Shown here: piece after piece, positions 1-6,865 of the stretch
Layout: each line of letters begins with the position of its first letter
Numbering within the stretch: position 1 is the first letter of the stretch
NCBI GenBank assembly: GCA_003510825.1
Contig: DOKO01000080.1
Coordinates: 1 to 15,981, forward strand
Direction: 5' to 3'
Length of the DNA stretch: 15,981 bases
Origin: Stenotrophomonas sp.
GTDB lineage: Bacteria > Pseudomonadota > Gammaproteobacteria > Xanthomonadales > Xanthomonadaceae
The notes under the pieces: generated by a model
The model's database searches: none
What the model was told of the DNA's origin: nothing
What the model saw: only the letters and a program-made list of their open reading frames with translations
Position numbers and translations under genes: made by a program

Positions 1-1086
1 CGGTGCCGGGACCACCTTCGGCGGTGCGGGCGGCGCCGGCGGTGCCGGGGCGGCCACCAGGCGCATCGGTGCCACGCCTACCGCAACCACCAGCGCGGTC
101 AGGCCGATGGCGAGGATGCGCGGGCAGGCACGACGCGGCTGCAGGCTCATCAGGCGGCGCTTCAGGCTGGTGGTGCTCGGCGCGGCACTGGCCACGCCCA
201 GGTGCGGCTGCGGCGCCACACCCAGCTGCAGCAGCAGGCGGCCGTAGGCGTGGCGGCTGGCACCATGCTGGCCCACCACCGCCGCATCCACCGCTTCCTC
301 GCGGGCCTGGGCGTATTCGCGCACGGCCAGGCGCAGCAGCGGATGGAAGAAGAACAGGTGCTGCGCCAGCGCAGGCATCAGGCCCCACTGCAGGTCACGG
401 CGCTGCATGTGCTGCAGCTCGTGGGTCAGCGCCAGATCCAGCGCATCGCCCTGCAGGGCATTGGCACCGGCCGGCAGCAGCAGCACCGGGCGCAGCGGAC
501 CGACCAGCTGCGGCGCGTCCACCTGCGCACTCATCCACAGGCGCGGTGCGCGGCGCAGGCCGTGGGCATCGGCAGCCAGCTGCAGCGCCTGCACCAAGGC
601 AACGTCCTCGCAGGGGTGCGCGGCGGCCAGCAGCGCACGGCACTGGCGCCACTCACCGAAGGTGCGCCACGCCATCACCAGCACGCCGGACAGCCACAGC
701 GCGGCCAGCGCCATCGCCCACCAGGCCATCGGCGATACGCCGCTGCCGATCGACGCGGCGATGTCAGGGGCCTGGTTGATCGGCGCGGTGGCCAGCAGGT
801 TCGCCGAGAGTTCCGGCGCCATCGGGTGGATCGCATCGGCGGCCAGGTCGGTGGCGCTCATCGCCACGGCCTGCGGCGCCGGCAGCCAGGCCAGCTGCAG
901 CGGCTGGCTCCAGAACAGGCCCAGCACCGCCTGCAGCGACACCAGCCACCACAGGCGACAGCGGGTGCTGGCCGACAGCGACGGCAGTGCGCGGCACAGC
1001 CCATACACCAGGGCCACCAGCAGCACGGTCTGCAGGCTGGTCCAGCCCAGGCGTTCCAGCAGGGAAATCAGCATCGTGGTGTCCAT
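1..1086 (-). CDS. BlaR1/MecR1-type M56 family membrane metallopeptidase (3' end outside window)
   Basis: Read on the minus strand from ATG at 1086 the frame stays open to base 1, so the C-terminus is missing. The zinc motif HELQH is at residues 222-226 followed by MQRRD, as in M56 peptidases, and a downstream REEAVDAAVV segment supplies the expected third ligand Glu. Hydrophobic segments lie near residues 5-30 and 45-60, in a WWAMALAALWLSGVLVMAW stretch before the protease domain, and in an ILAIGLTALVVAVGVAP stretch after it. A proline/alanine-rich linker then runs to the edge. In the family such proteins sense an envelope signal and inactivate a partner BlaI-type repressor. That partner gene lies immediately upstream, with 3 nt between its stop and this ATG, so the two form an operon. 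The ligand is unknown. I would not call it a beta-lactam sensor from this context. Confident in family, not in signal. Confidence 0.9.
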   Translation of the reverse strand, partial: MDTTMLISLLERLGWTSLQTVLLVALVYGLCRALPSLSASTRCRLWWLVSLQAVLGLFWSQPLQLAWLPAPQAVAMSATDLAADAIHPMAPELSANLLATAPINQAPDIAASIGSGVSPMAWWAMALAALWLSGVLVMAWRTFGEWRQCRALLAAAHPCEDVALVQALQLAADAHGLRRAPRLWMSAQVDAPQLVGPLRPVLLLPAGANALQGDALDLALTHELQHMQRRDLQWGLMPALAQHLFFFHPLLRLAVREYAQAREEAVDAAVVGQHGASRHAYGRLLLQLGVAPQPHLGVASAAPSTTSLKRRLMSLQPRRACPRILAIGLTALVVAVGVAPMRLVAAPAPPAPPAPPKVVPAP

Positions 1087-1089
1087 GGC

Positions 1090-1476
1090 TCAGCCCTCGT
1101 GGCGACGCGATTGGAGTTGGGCGACCAGTGCTTCCAGTTCGGCCAGCTCGTTGTCACTGACTTCCTGGCGCTGCGACAGGTAGGCCACGAACGGCGACAC
1201 CGAGCCCTGCAGGGTGTTGTCGACGAACTGGGCCACAGCGCCCTGCAGCACGCTCTCCGGGCCACGGGTGGCCTGGTAGCGGTAGACGCCCTCCTGCTGC
1301 TCGCGCTGAAGATACCCCTTGGCGCGCAGCCGCTCCATCATCGTCAGCACGGTGGAACGGGCCAGCCCGCGGGCCTCGCCGTAGCCACTGGCGACCCCGC
1401 CGACACTGGCCGGCGCATGTTCATCGATGTACTGCAGCAGGGCCAGCTCCTGGTCCCCGATGGTCTTGCCACGCAT
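1090..1476 (-). CDS. BlaI/MecI/CopY-family transcriptional repressor
   Basis: A 128-residue protein starting MRGKTIGDQELALLQYI. The ATG at 1476 was chosen over a longer in-frame start at 1614 because it has an AAGGGAG ribosome site about 8-10 nt upstream, and because the extra N-terminal residues of the longer form are not family-like and would overlap the operator. The N-terminal winged helix contains STVLTMMERLRAKGYL (about residues 41-56), the typical recognition-helix and wing region of penicillinase-repressor proteins. The C-terminal part is a helical dimerisation region ending LQSRRHEG. The length matches the family (about 120-130). It is the first gene of a pair with the M56 protease. 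Two palindromes directly upstream match the TACA-NN-TGTA type operator, so autoregulation is expected. Identification by family signature; target genes beyond this operon are unknown. Confidence 0.92.
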   Translation of the reverse strand: MRGKTIGDQELALLQYIDEHAPASVGGVASGYGEARGLARSTVLTMMERLRAKGYLQREQQEGVYRYQATRGPESVLQGAVAQFVDNTLQGSVSPFVAYLSQRQEVSDNELAELEALVAQLQSRRHEG

Positions 1477-1490
1477 GACACCACTCCCTT

Positions 1491-1506
1491 GACTACACGT
1501 GTCGTC
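1491..1506. promoter_or_regulatory. BlaI-type operator, proximal dyad
   Basis: The 16-bp sequence GACTACACGTGTCGTC is an imperfect dyad with half sites GACTACA and (inverted) GACGACA around a CG centre. It has the TACA-NN-TGTA architecture known for MecI/BlaI operators. It lies 14 nt upstream of the repressor ATG and abuts the Shine-Dalgarno region, so bound repressor could block transcription. Binding is inferred. Confidence 0.7.
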
Positions 1507-1517
1507 ACTGTCTGCGT

Positions 1518-1533
1518 GACGACAGTTGTAGTC
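1518..1533. promoter_or_regulatory. BlaI-type operator, distal dyad
   Basis: GACGACAGTTGTAGTC uses the same two half sites as the proximal dyad but in swapped order. Its centre lies 27 bp from that of the first. Paired dyads upstream of the repressor gene are the expected layout for an autoregulated BlaI-type operon. The promoter itself is not obvious by eye. Confidence 0.7.
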
Positions 1534-1737
1534 AACCCCCCGGAAGTCATGGGCCGACGAACGGTAGGGGCCAGCCGCCGCCATTGGCGCGCTCTCCAGC
1601 TGGTGGAGCCCCACTTCCGATGGACTACTTCAGATCCTCAGGCTCAAGGAGCACTTCATCAAAACCACGGTGTTGATCGGCCCCAGGAATCTGCAACGGG
1701 CGAACTTCGAACGGTGGAGACATCAACCAGACGCCAT

Positions 1738-2862
1738 TCACGGCCGCTCGGCGTTGGCGCTATCAAGCATCGCCTGATAGGGGCCCAGTGCCATCTGCAG
1801 GCGACGCCTATCCAGGCCTTCAATATCGGACGTTGGCTGCAGCACGTACTTACCGTTCTGGAGGGTCATCTGTGTGCCGTAGCGTTGCGGCTCGCCGGCA
1901 GCCAAGGACACACGATCAGCCAACATGGCGTACTGACGGCGCGACATCCCGCGTGACGTCATCAAGGGCGCGGCCAGTTCCAGCGCCCGCTTCTGGAACG
2001 CTGGATCCTCATCCGCATGCTGGACCAGGAGGAAGGCCGTGGAGACACCATCAATGCCCACCATGTCCCGCGTCGGAAAGCCTACGTCTTCGAATACCTG
2101 TTTGATCCTTCGCAGGCCTTCTCGATCGGAGGCAGCGATCTCCTCCTGGAGCAGCTCGACCTTTGCTGAATCGCCCTTGCTGCGCGCAGCGCTCAGAGCT
2201 GTCCGCAAGGACTGATCGGGCTGGATCAGCTCGCCGAGCAGCGTCCGGATGTCGGGCCGGGTGTACGTCGCCGGTGGCTGTGACAAGGTCGCTTCGTAGT
2301 CGATGCCGCCCGAGGCCAGTTCGTCCTCCAGACTGGGAAGACCGTAGAAGTCACGGAAGAACAGCAGGGAGCCCAACGAGGCTACTGGCGGATCAACCGT
2401 AGACACATCATCGAGCCGCTGCTGCAGGGTGCCGTACAGTTGGCTGGAATCGTGGGAAGCGTGGATGCGATCCGCAAGCCGTGCATAGATTGCAGGACGG
2501 ATGTCATCGCCGACCTGCTGATCAAGAACGCGAAGCATGTACTTCTGGAACTCAAAATCCAGGCCAGAGCGCTCCAGCAGCTTGCCGGCCGCATCAATCA
2601 GGGCTGGGCCCGAGGTGCGATAGGTGGGCCAGCCCTGCTCGACCAGCACCGCCTTGAATGCATCCAGTTCATCGCGATGCAGCATTCGGCCATCAGAGTT
2701 TCTCTCGAGCTCCAGTATCTGGTCGCGTGAGTGCTCCGGGTAAGGGCTTTTTCCATCAAGGCCGATGTCAAAAGCGCTTGCTGCCATGCACAAGGGTGCG
2801 AAAGCGAGCAGCAGCGCAAGGACACTGGCCAAGCGACTGAAGGGTCTGCCAAGGCTGATCAT
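1738..2862 (-). CDS. Exported protein with two DUF6624-like domains
   Basis: A 374-residue protein starting MISLGRPFSRLASVLALL. The ATG at 2862 was chosen because it places a Sec signal peptide (hydrophobic core about residues 11-25, probable cleavage after ASA at 28-30) at the N-terminus; upstream in-frame codons encode unlikely sequence. The ribosome site is weak. Residues about 74-145 and 255-330 are diverged copies of one domain: each has a G(W/F)PT motif, a middle F-Q-K segment, a YA(R/M)LADR(I/V) segment and a final YGT. The second copy contains the better-preserved LLVQHADEDPAFQ and QRYGTQ motifs that I associate with DUF6624; the first looks degenerate. The function of the family is unknown to me. 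It stands alone with about 200 nt of non-coding DNA on each side, so there is no operon clue. Confidence 0.75.
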   Translation of the reverse strand: MISLGRPFSRLASVLALLLAFAPLCMAASAFDIGLDGKSPYPEHSRDQILELERNSDGRMLHRDELDAFKAVLVEQGWPTYRTSGPALIDAAGKLLERSGLDFEFQKYMLRVLDQQVGDDIRPAIYARLADRIHASHDSSQLYGTLQQRLDDVSTVDPPVASLGSLLFFRDFYGLPSLEDELASGGIDYEATLSQPPATYTRPDIRTLLGELIQPDQSLRTALSAARSKGDSAKVELLQEEIAASDREGLRRIKQVFEDVGFPTRDMVGIDGVSTAFLLVQHADEDPAFQKRALELAAPLMTSRGMSRRQYAMLADRVSLAAGEPQRYGTQMTLQNGKYVLQPTSDIEGLDRRRLQMALGPYQAMLDSANAERP

Positions 2863-3051
2863 CGTGCAGGGCCTGCATTGGGAGCTACCGCTTCCAACCT
2901 GACTGGGCCATGGGAGAACTTTCTCTTTCCGTTCAATTCCATTGAATGCGAGCTCCGTTGTGATCTTCCATGTGGCGTTTCTGCCCGGTGCGCCGAGTAT
3001 GCAGCTCCCACGCGCCAATCCGCAGCGGTTCATTCCGCGCATCGCCGATCT

Positions 3052-3465
3052 TTACGCGCCTGCTGCAACAGCGCCCCGAACACCTGCAAGCACGCGCGCC
3101 CGGTCGGCCCCCCCAGCAACATGCAACACCAGAGTGTGCGGCAGCTCCAGCGCAGGGTGCTGGGCAATGGCGCAGAACGCGTACACCTCCGCCAGGGTGT
3201 CGTGGTCATGCCAGGTGGTCATCACGAAGTCGGCGCCCTCGCCCTCCCGCGATGCCAGGTCCACCGCATCATCCCAACCGCTGCACTCGATGCCCCAGGC
3301 CATCATGTAGCGGCAACCGCTGCGCACCAACCAGTTGCTCACCCGCGCCTGCCAGTCCGCCTCCACGGCGGCTTCGACAGCCACAATGGCGCGGTAAGGG
3401 GAGCAGGCCCGTTCGGGCGGTATCGCGCCCGGCGGCAGCCACAGGTATTCAACGGTGCCGTCCAT
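3052..3465 (-). CDS. Small DUF7684-like protein of unknown function
   Basis: About 137 residues, starting MDGTVEYLWLPPG at the ATG at 3465. An AGAGGA ribosome site lies 10 nt upstream; a GTG at 3471 adding two residues is an alternative start. No signal peptide or membrane segment is visible, so it is probably cytoplasmic. A conserved-looking core reads SGCRYMMAWGIECSGWDDAVD followed by FVMTTWHDHD and AEVYAFCAIAQHP. I recognise this Trp/His/Cys-rich pattern from small uncharacterised proteins grouped as DUF7684, with moderate certainty. No catalytic role can be assigned. The gene is separated from the upstream SDR gene by a SMAG palindrome, so it is probably not tightly co-transcribed with it. 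Confidence 0.65.
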   Translation of the reverse strand: MDGTVEYLWLPPGAIPPERACSPYRAIVAVEAAVEADWQARVSNWLVRSGCRYMMAWGIECSGWDDAVDLASREGEGADFVMTTWHDHDTLAEVYAFCAIAQHPALELPHTLVLHVAGGADRARVLAGVRGAVAAGA

Positions 3466-3499
3466 GCCCACCCCATCCTCTGTTCGCGTGCGCCGAGGA

Positions 3500-3526
3500 T
3501 AGCTGCCGGCCGGCGGCCGGCACTAC
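3500..3526 (-). repeat. SMAG/REP-type palindrome
   Basis: On the minus strand the element begins GTAG and contains TGCCGGCC-GCC-GGCCGGCA, a perfect 8-bp stem with a 3-nt loop (3504-3522). A GTAG head followed by a GC-rich stem-loop is the hallmark of the intergenic REP/SMAG elements of Stenotrophomonas maltophilia. It fills most of the roughly 70-nt gap between the SDR gene and the DUF7684-like gene. Confidence 0.8.
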
Positions 3527-3533
3527 CACCCCG

Positions 3534-4640
3534 TCAGCCGCGCGGACCGCCCATCACCGGCAGGATCGCGCCGCTGATATAGCTGGCGCACGCCGGCGAA
3601 GCCAAGAACACATAGGCCGGTGACAGCTCTTCCGGCTGCGCGGGGCGGCCCATGTCGCTGTCCTTGCCGAACTCGGCCACGTCTTCGGCCGGCTTGTCGG
3701 CCGGGTTCAGCGGCGTCCACACCGGACCCGGCGCCACGCAGTTGACCCGGATGCCACGCGGCAGCAGCTGGCTGGCCAGCGCCTTGGTGAAGGCGTGGAT
3801 GGCGCCCTTGGTCGCCGAGTAATCGATCAGTGCCTTGCTGCCGAACAGGCCGGTTTCCGAGCCGGTGTTGATGATGCTGGCGCCCTCGCCCAGATGCGGC
3901 AGCACCGCCCGTGCCATCTGGATGTAGCCGCCGATATTGGTCTGCAGGGTCTCCTGCAGGTGCGCGTCTTCCAGGTCTTCCAGGCGCTCGCAATGCAGCT
4001 GGAACGCCGCGTTGTTGACCAGGATGTCGATGCCGCCGAAGGCCTTGGCCACCTGCTTCACCGCCTTGTTGCAGAAGCGCGGATCGCGCACGTCACCGGC
4101 GATCACCACGCAGCGGCCGCCTTCGCGTTCCACGTGCTGGCGGGTGATGTCCGCATCCTCCGCTTCATCCAGATGCAGCACGGCGACATCGGCGCCTTCG
4201 CGTGCGAACAGCACGGCGACCGCGCGGCCGATGCCGGAGTCGCCACCGGTGATGATCGCGCGCATGCCCTGCAGCTTGCCGCTGCCCACGTAATCCGGGG
4301 CGAGGAAGCGCGGTGCGAGTTCGAGTGCGTGTTCGTGCCCGGGCGTGGGCAGGTGCTGGGCCGGCATCGTTTCCGGCTGCCGGCGTGCGCCGGCCTGGGT
4401 GGCGGTCTTCTTCGTCGCCTTTTTGGTTGCGCGCGCATCCTTGGCTTTCTCCTGGTCCTGCAGGCGCCGCTGGCGCGATGCCACGCGTGCCGCGCGCGGA
4501 TCGCTGGACGCGGCCTTGCGGGTGGCGGTCTGCACCACGCGGGGGCGGTCGGTTTCGGCGACGGTCTTTGCCGTGGTGCTGCCTTTGCGAACCTTGGGCG
4601 TTGCCTTGCGGCGGGCGGGGGTCTTCTTGGTGGTGGCCAT
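3534..4640 (-). CDS. SDR-family oxidoreductase (YghA-like) with basic N-terminal tail
   Basis: A 368-residue protein starting MATTKKTPARRKATPK. The ATG at 4640 has GAGGAG (4647-4652) as ribosome site; a longer upstream frame lacks support. Residues from about 120 form a classical Rossmann short-chain dehydrogenase: cofactor motif TGGDSGIGR at 131-139, NNAA at 209-212, catalytic Ser261 (INTGSETG), Tyr274 and Lys278 (YSATK), and PGPVWTPL at 305-311. The pattern fits the YghA/general-stress SDR subgroup, which has an N-terminal segment like LAPDYVGSGKLQGM before the fold. The substrate is unknown. Residues 1-90 are an unusual Lys/Ala/Thr/Arg-rich low-complexity tail with TKKATKKTATQ-like repeats resembling histone H1 or AlgP-type C-terminal tails. 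The tail is predicted disordered and might bind nucleic acid or polyanions; that is inference. Confidence 0.93.
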   Translation of the reverse strand: MATTKKTPARRKATPKVRKGSTTAKTVAETDRPRVVQTATRKAASSDPRAARVASRQRRLQDQEKAKDARATKKATKKTATQAGARRQPETMPAQHLPTPGHEHALELAPRFLAPDYVGSGKLQGMRAIITGGDSGIGRAVAVLFAREGADVAVLHLDEAEDADITRQHVEREGGRCVVIAGDVRDPRFCNKAVKQVAKAFGGIDILVNNAAFQLHCERLEDLEDAHLQETLQTNIGGYIQMARAVLPHLGEGASIINTGSETGLFGSKALIDYSATKGAIHAFTKALASQLLPRGIRVNCVAPGPVWTPLNPADKPAEDVAEFGKDSDMGRPAQPEELSPAYVFLASPACASYISGAILPVMGGPRG

Positions 4641-4677
4641 GCAGGTCTCCTCGGGAGGGGGATGGGGTTGCCGGGCA

Positions 4678-4711
4678 GTAGTCGGCACTACCGGGGGGCG
4701 GCGTGCGCCGC
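4678..4711. repeat. Two short dyads in the SDR/lipoprotein divergent region
   Basis: GTAGTCGGCACTAC (about 4678-4691) is a near-palindrome that resembles a degraded SMAG head. GCGGCG-TG-CGCCGC (4698-4711) is a perfect 6-bp dyad. They lie in the 195-nt space between the divergent SDR and lipoprotein genes, which must hold both promoters. Whether they are REP remnants or regulatory sites cannot be told. No convincing -35/-10 pair was seen. Confidence 0.35.
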
Positions 4712-4835
4712 TCGTGCAGTCTCTCGATCTCGCCTGTCGGCGGCAGTGAGCGCACCGTGTCCATCGCGTGCACGGCTTCATTCCGCCACCACGCCTGTCG
4801 TCGCACTCTTCAGGCCACGACACGAGGAACATCCC

Positions 4836-5195
4836 ATGAACATCGTCCCCATGAAGCACGCCCTTGCGACCGCCACCGTCTGCTTCGCCCTCGCCGCCTG
4901 CAGCAGCCATCCGGTTGCCCAGATCCAGCCGATCGATGGCGTGATTTCCGGCCAGTGCCACACCAACATGGTGCGCGGCGCGGTCGGCCTGGCGGCTTCG
5001 GCGATGACCGTCGAGCGCGCTCGCGTGGACAGCGACAGCCTGCACGTGCAGGTTACCCGCGGCAGCCGCGAGCACAGCGGCAACACCGCCAGCGGCACGG
5101 CTGATCCGGCGGCGGGTGCGGCGCAGGAAGGCGGTGATCGCCTGACGATTGAAACCGGCCGCACCAACAACATCACCGCGATCTACTGCGGCTGA
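4836..5195 (+). CDS. Small lipoprotein, probable diverged I78-type peptidase inhibitor
   Basis: A 119-residue protein; the ATG at 4836 has GAGGA 8 nt upstream, while an internal ATG at 4851 is an alternative. The N-terminus is a lipoprotein signal peptide with lipobox LAAC, lipid-bearing Cys at residue 22, followed by SSHPVAQ. Ser at position +2 suggests outer-membrane sorting. The mature part has SGQCHTNM near its start, and DRLTIETGRTNNITAIYCG at its end. This resembles the I78 inhibitor layout (Cys near the start, then DRLN-x-hydrophobic, then a terminal CG) seen clearly in the second lipoprotein at 10401-10790. A central Ser/Gly/Ala-rich insert makes it atypical. The assignment to I78 is by resemblance only. 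It converges with the immunity-gene array, whose last stop lies about 20 nt downstream. Confidence 0.7.
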   Translation: MNIVPMKHALATATVCFALAACSSHPVAQIQPIDGVISGQCHTNMVRGAVGLAASAMTVERARVDSDSLHVQVTRGSREHSGNTASGTADPAAGAAQEGGDRLTIETGRTNNITAIYCG

Positions 5196-5215
5196 TTTGT
5201 GCTCGCCGCAAGCTG

Positions 5216-6016
5216 TTATGGCCCCTTCACGAAGGGGTCATGGTCACAGGGAATCGTAGGGTAGCGACGGCATGGCCACATCGCTGCCGGGATGGCCCAC
5301 TGGAAAGTGAAGCGATCATTTTCCCAGACCAGGAAACCGCCATGCACGAAATTGCCACGGTCAATCGTGCGGGTATCTTCATCAATTGGGCGATCAGGGT
5401 CGGGCTCGGCAATCCAGCGCAGCACTGGGACCGTGCCAAGCTGCTCGATAAGGGCGAACATCTCGCTCACACCCGCGGCTGCGTACGTGGCCATTGTGTC
5501 GGCATCGGGAAGCGCGCTTTGCGTCAGCACCGACGCGGTCACGTCTTGCGGCGCGCTGTTCCCGTGGGCGATGTAGGCACGCATGCCGACCGTAGAGGCA
5601 GGACAGCCTTTGAGTTGCAGCAGGTAGCCGGTGGTGTCGCCACTGCCAGCAAATGATCGGAGCCAGTAGTGGTAGGCCGATCCGCTGTTGTCGGTCACCA
5701 TTACATCCTGGCGCCCATCCGGACTGGGTACGTAGAGCACCCGCGCCTTGGCCGTGTCGTCCAGACTGCACCCCAACCCTGTCAGCACCTGCTTCACTTG
5801 CGTCGGCACCAGGCCATAGCGGCCTCCGGAACCCGAACTGCCGCTCGCTCCGGGCAACTCCGGCAGTCCGACATCGGCGTCCATGGCGGAGGCACTGCAA
5901 GCCAGCAGCGAAACGACAAACGCAGGCAACGTCAGGCCTCGGTGATACCTGCTCCGGTGTTCTTTCCTGGCTGGGACAGTGTGCTGCATACGCTGGCTGA
6001 TCCTTGTCTTTTGCAT
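5216..6016 (-). CDS. Probable periplasmic immunity protein, paralogue C (last of three)
   Basis: A 266-residue protein starting MQKTRISQRM. I prefer the ATG at 6016 because AAGGA (6024-6028) lies 7 nt upstream and the same start region precedes the effector gene. An ATG at 6037 would add the acidic MDDKDAD, unsuited to a signal peptide. The signal peptide has a long basic n-region and core LTLPAFVVSLLACSASA; LLAC is a possible lipobox, but cleavage after ASA is also possible. The mature domain shares with its two upstream paralogues a YWLRSF segment, the GMRAYIAHG motif, PQDVTAS, RW(I/V)AEPD and a terminal WPC...C..DPFVKG. The conserved Cys residues could form disulfides. No known domain was recognised. 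It is the most diverged of the three in its mature N-terminal half. The role as inhibitor of the operon's XVIPCD effector is inferred from gene order and export. Confidence 0.75.
   Translation of the reverse strand: MQKTRISQRMQHTVPARKEHRSRYHRGLTLPAFVVSLLACSASAMDADVGLPELPGASGSSGSGGRYGLVPTQVKQVLTGLGCSLDDTAKARVLYVPSPDGRQDVMVTDNSGSAYHYWLRSFAGSGDTTGYLLQLKGCPASTVGMRAYIAHGNSAPQDVTASVLTQSALPDADTMATYAAAGVSEMFALIEQLGTVPVLRWIAEPDPDRPIDEDTRTIDRGNFVHGGFLVWENDRFTFQWAIPAAMWPCRRYPTIPCDHDPFVKGP
5220..5239. other. Hairpin at the end of paralogue C between convergent genes
   Basis: CCCCTTC-AC-GAAGGGG (5222-5237) is a perfect 7-bp inverted repeat, extendable by G-U/G-C pairs. It lies in the last codons of paralogue C and about 27 nt beyond the convergent lipoprotein stop. 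It could end transcription from either side, but no T tract follows. Related hairpins lie at the ends of paralogues B (6048-6061) and A (6873-6886). Confidence 0.5.
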
Positions 6017-6037
6017 GTCCGCGTCCTTGTCGTCCAT
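6014..6037 (-). repeat. Effector-like translation-start leader upstream of paralogue C
   Basis: The 18 bases ending in the start codon, GACAAGGACGCGGACATG, are identical to the 18 bases ending in the effector's start codon (9095-9112). They contain the ribosome site AAGGA with 7-nt spacing. A diverged form precedes paralogue B (6839-6862, without the AAGGA). The similarity continues a few bases further upstream, where the effector has ACG in place of this gene's possible upstream ATG. Confidence 0.8.
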
Positions 6038-6040
6038 CCG

Positions 6041-6841
6041 CTACCAGCCCTTCAGGAAGGGATCCTCGCTACAGGAAAGCGTCTCCCATTTGCTGCAAGG
6101 CCATAGCGATGCAGGGATCGTCTTGTGGAAAACAAAGCGATCCTTTTCCCATACCAGAAAGCCGATGTGCACCATGCTGCCCCGATCGAAGGTACGGGCA
6201 TCCTTCGCGATGGGCCGATCCACGTCGGGCTCGGCCACCCAGCGCACCACCCTGCTATTGGCAAGTTTCTCCTTGACGGCGAATACCTCGCTCACACCTG
6301 CCTCGGCGTAGGCGGCCATGGTGGCGGCGTCGGGCAGTGCGCTGTTCGCAAGAATGGACGCGGTTACATCCTGCGGTGCGGCATCGCCGTGGGCAATGTA
6401 GGCCCGCATGCCGACCGTGGATACGGGGCATCCGTTCAGCTGCACCAGATAGCCGGTGGTGCCGCCACTGCCCGAGAACGATCGGAGCCAGTAGCGGTAG
6501 GCCGTTCCGGGTTGGTCGGCCACCATGACATCACGGCGCCCGCTTCCACCCGGCACGTCAGCCAGCTGCACGCGGGCCGTTTCGTCCAGGATACAGCCGA
6601 GTCCGGCCAGTATTCGTTTGGCGTCGGGGGGCAACGGGCCCACTCTGCTGAAATCGTGTGGGGCGCCACTCACACTGCTAAGCCCCGGCAACCCGGCATC
6701 AACGTCCATGGCGTGAGCACTGCAAGACAGCAGCGAAGCAAGAAACGCAGATAAAGTCAGGTAACGGTGAAACCTGCTCCGATGTTTTTTCCTGGCCGGG
6801 ACAGCCAGTTGCATACGCTGGCTGATCCTTATCTTCTTCAT
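6041..6841 (-). CDS. Probable periplasmic immunity protein, paralogue B
   Basis: A 266-residue protein starting MKKIRISQRM at the ATG at 6841; an in-frame ATG at 6862 would add an acidic 7-residue leader. The signal peptide is clearly homologous to that of paralogue C (RISQRMQ, VPARK, HRSR.HR, then a hydrophobic core ending LLSCSAHA), with a possible lipobox LLSC or cleavage after AHA. The mature part instead tracks paralogue A: GPLPPDAKRIL, LGCILDE, LNGCPVSTVGMRAYIAHG, SALPDAA, DRPIAKDARTFD and IPASLWPCS. Cysteines are conserved with A and C. The stop TAG at 6041-6043 lies 3 nt from the longer alternative ATG of paralogue C. No enzyme motif is visible. The immunity function is inferred from position behind the effector and from export. 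Confidence 0.77.
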   Translation of the reverse strand: MKKIRISQRMQLAVPARKKHRSRFHRYLTLSAFLASLLSCSAHAMDVDAGLPGLSSVSGAPHDFSRVGPLPPDAKRILAGLGCILDETARVQLADVPGGSGRRDVMVADQPGTAYRYWLRSFSGSGGTTGYLVQLNGCPVSTVGMRAYIAHGDAAPQDVTASILANSALPDAATMAAYAEAGVSEVFAVKEKLANSRVVRWVAEPDVDRPIAKDARTFDRGSMVHIGFLVWEKDRFVFHKTIPASLWPCSKWETLSCSEDPFLKGW

Positions 6842-6865
6842 GTCAGGGTCGTTGTCGTCCATTCA

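Noticed and set aside
1090..1533. Beta-lactamase regulation by the BlaI/M56 pair
   Set aside because: No beta-lactamase is in the window, and Stenotrophomonas L1/L2 enzymes are known to be controlled by AmpR. The family name should not be read as the function.
202..1956. Plus-strand open frame of 584 codons across the M56/BlaI pair
   Set aside because: It overlaps two well-supported minus-strand genes and the operator; its His/Gln/Arg-rich product has no recognisable motif.
1738..2862. DUF6624-like secreted protein as another T4SS immunity protein
   Set aside because: It is exported, but no XVIPCD gene adjoins it and it shares no motif with the three paralogues.
3795..4815. Plus-strand open frame opposite the SDR gene running into the lipoprotein
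   Set aside because: The opposite strand carries complete SDR motifs; only the C-terminal part from 4836, with its own ribosome site and signal peptide, is credible.
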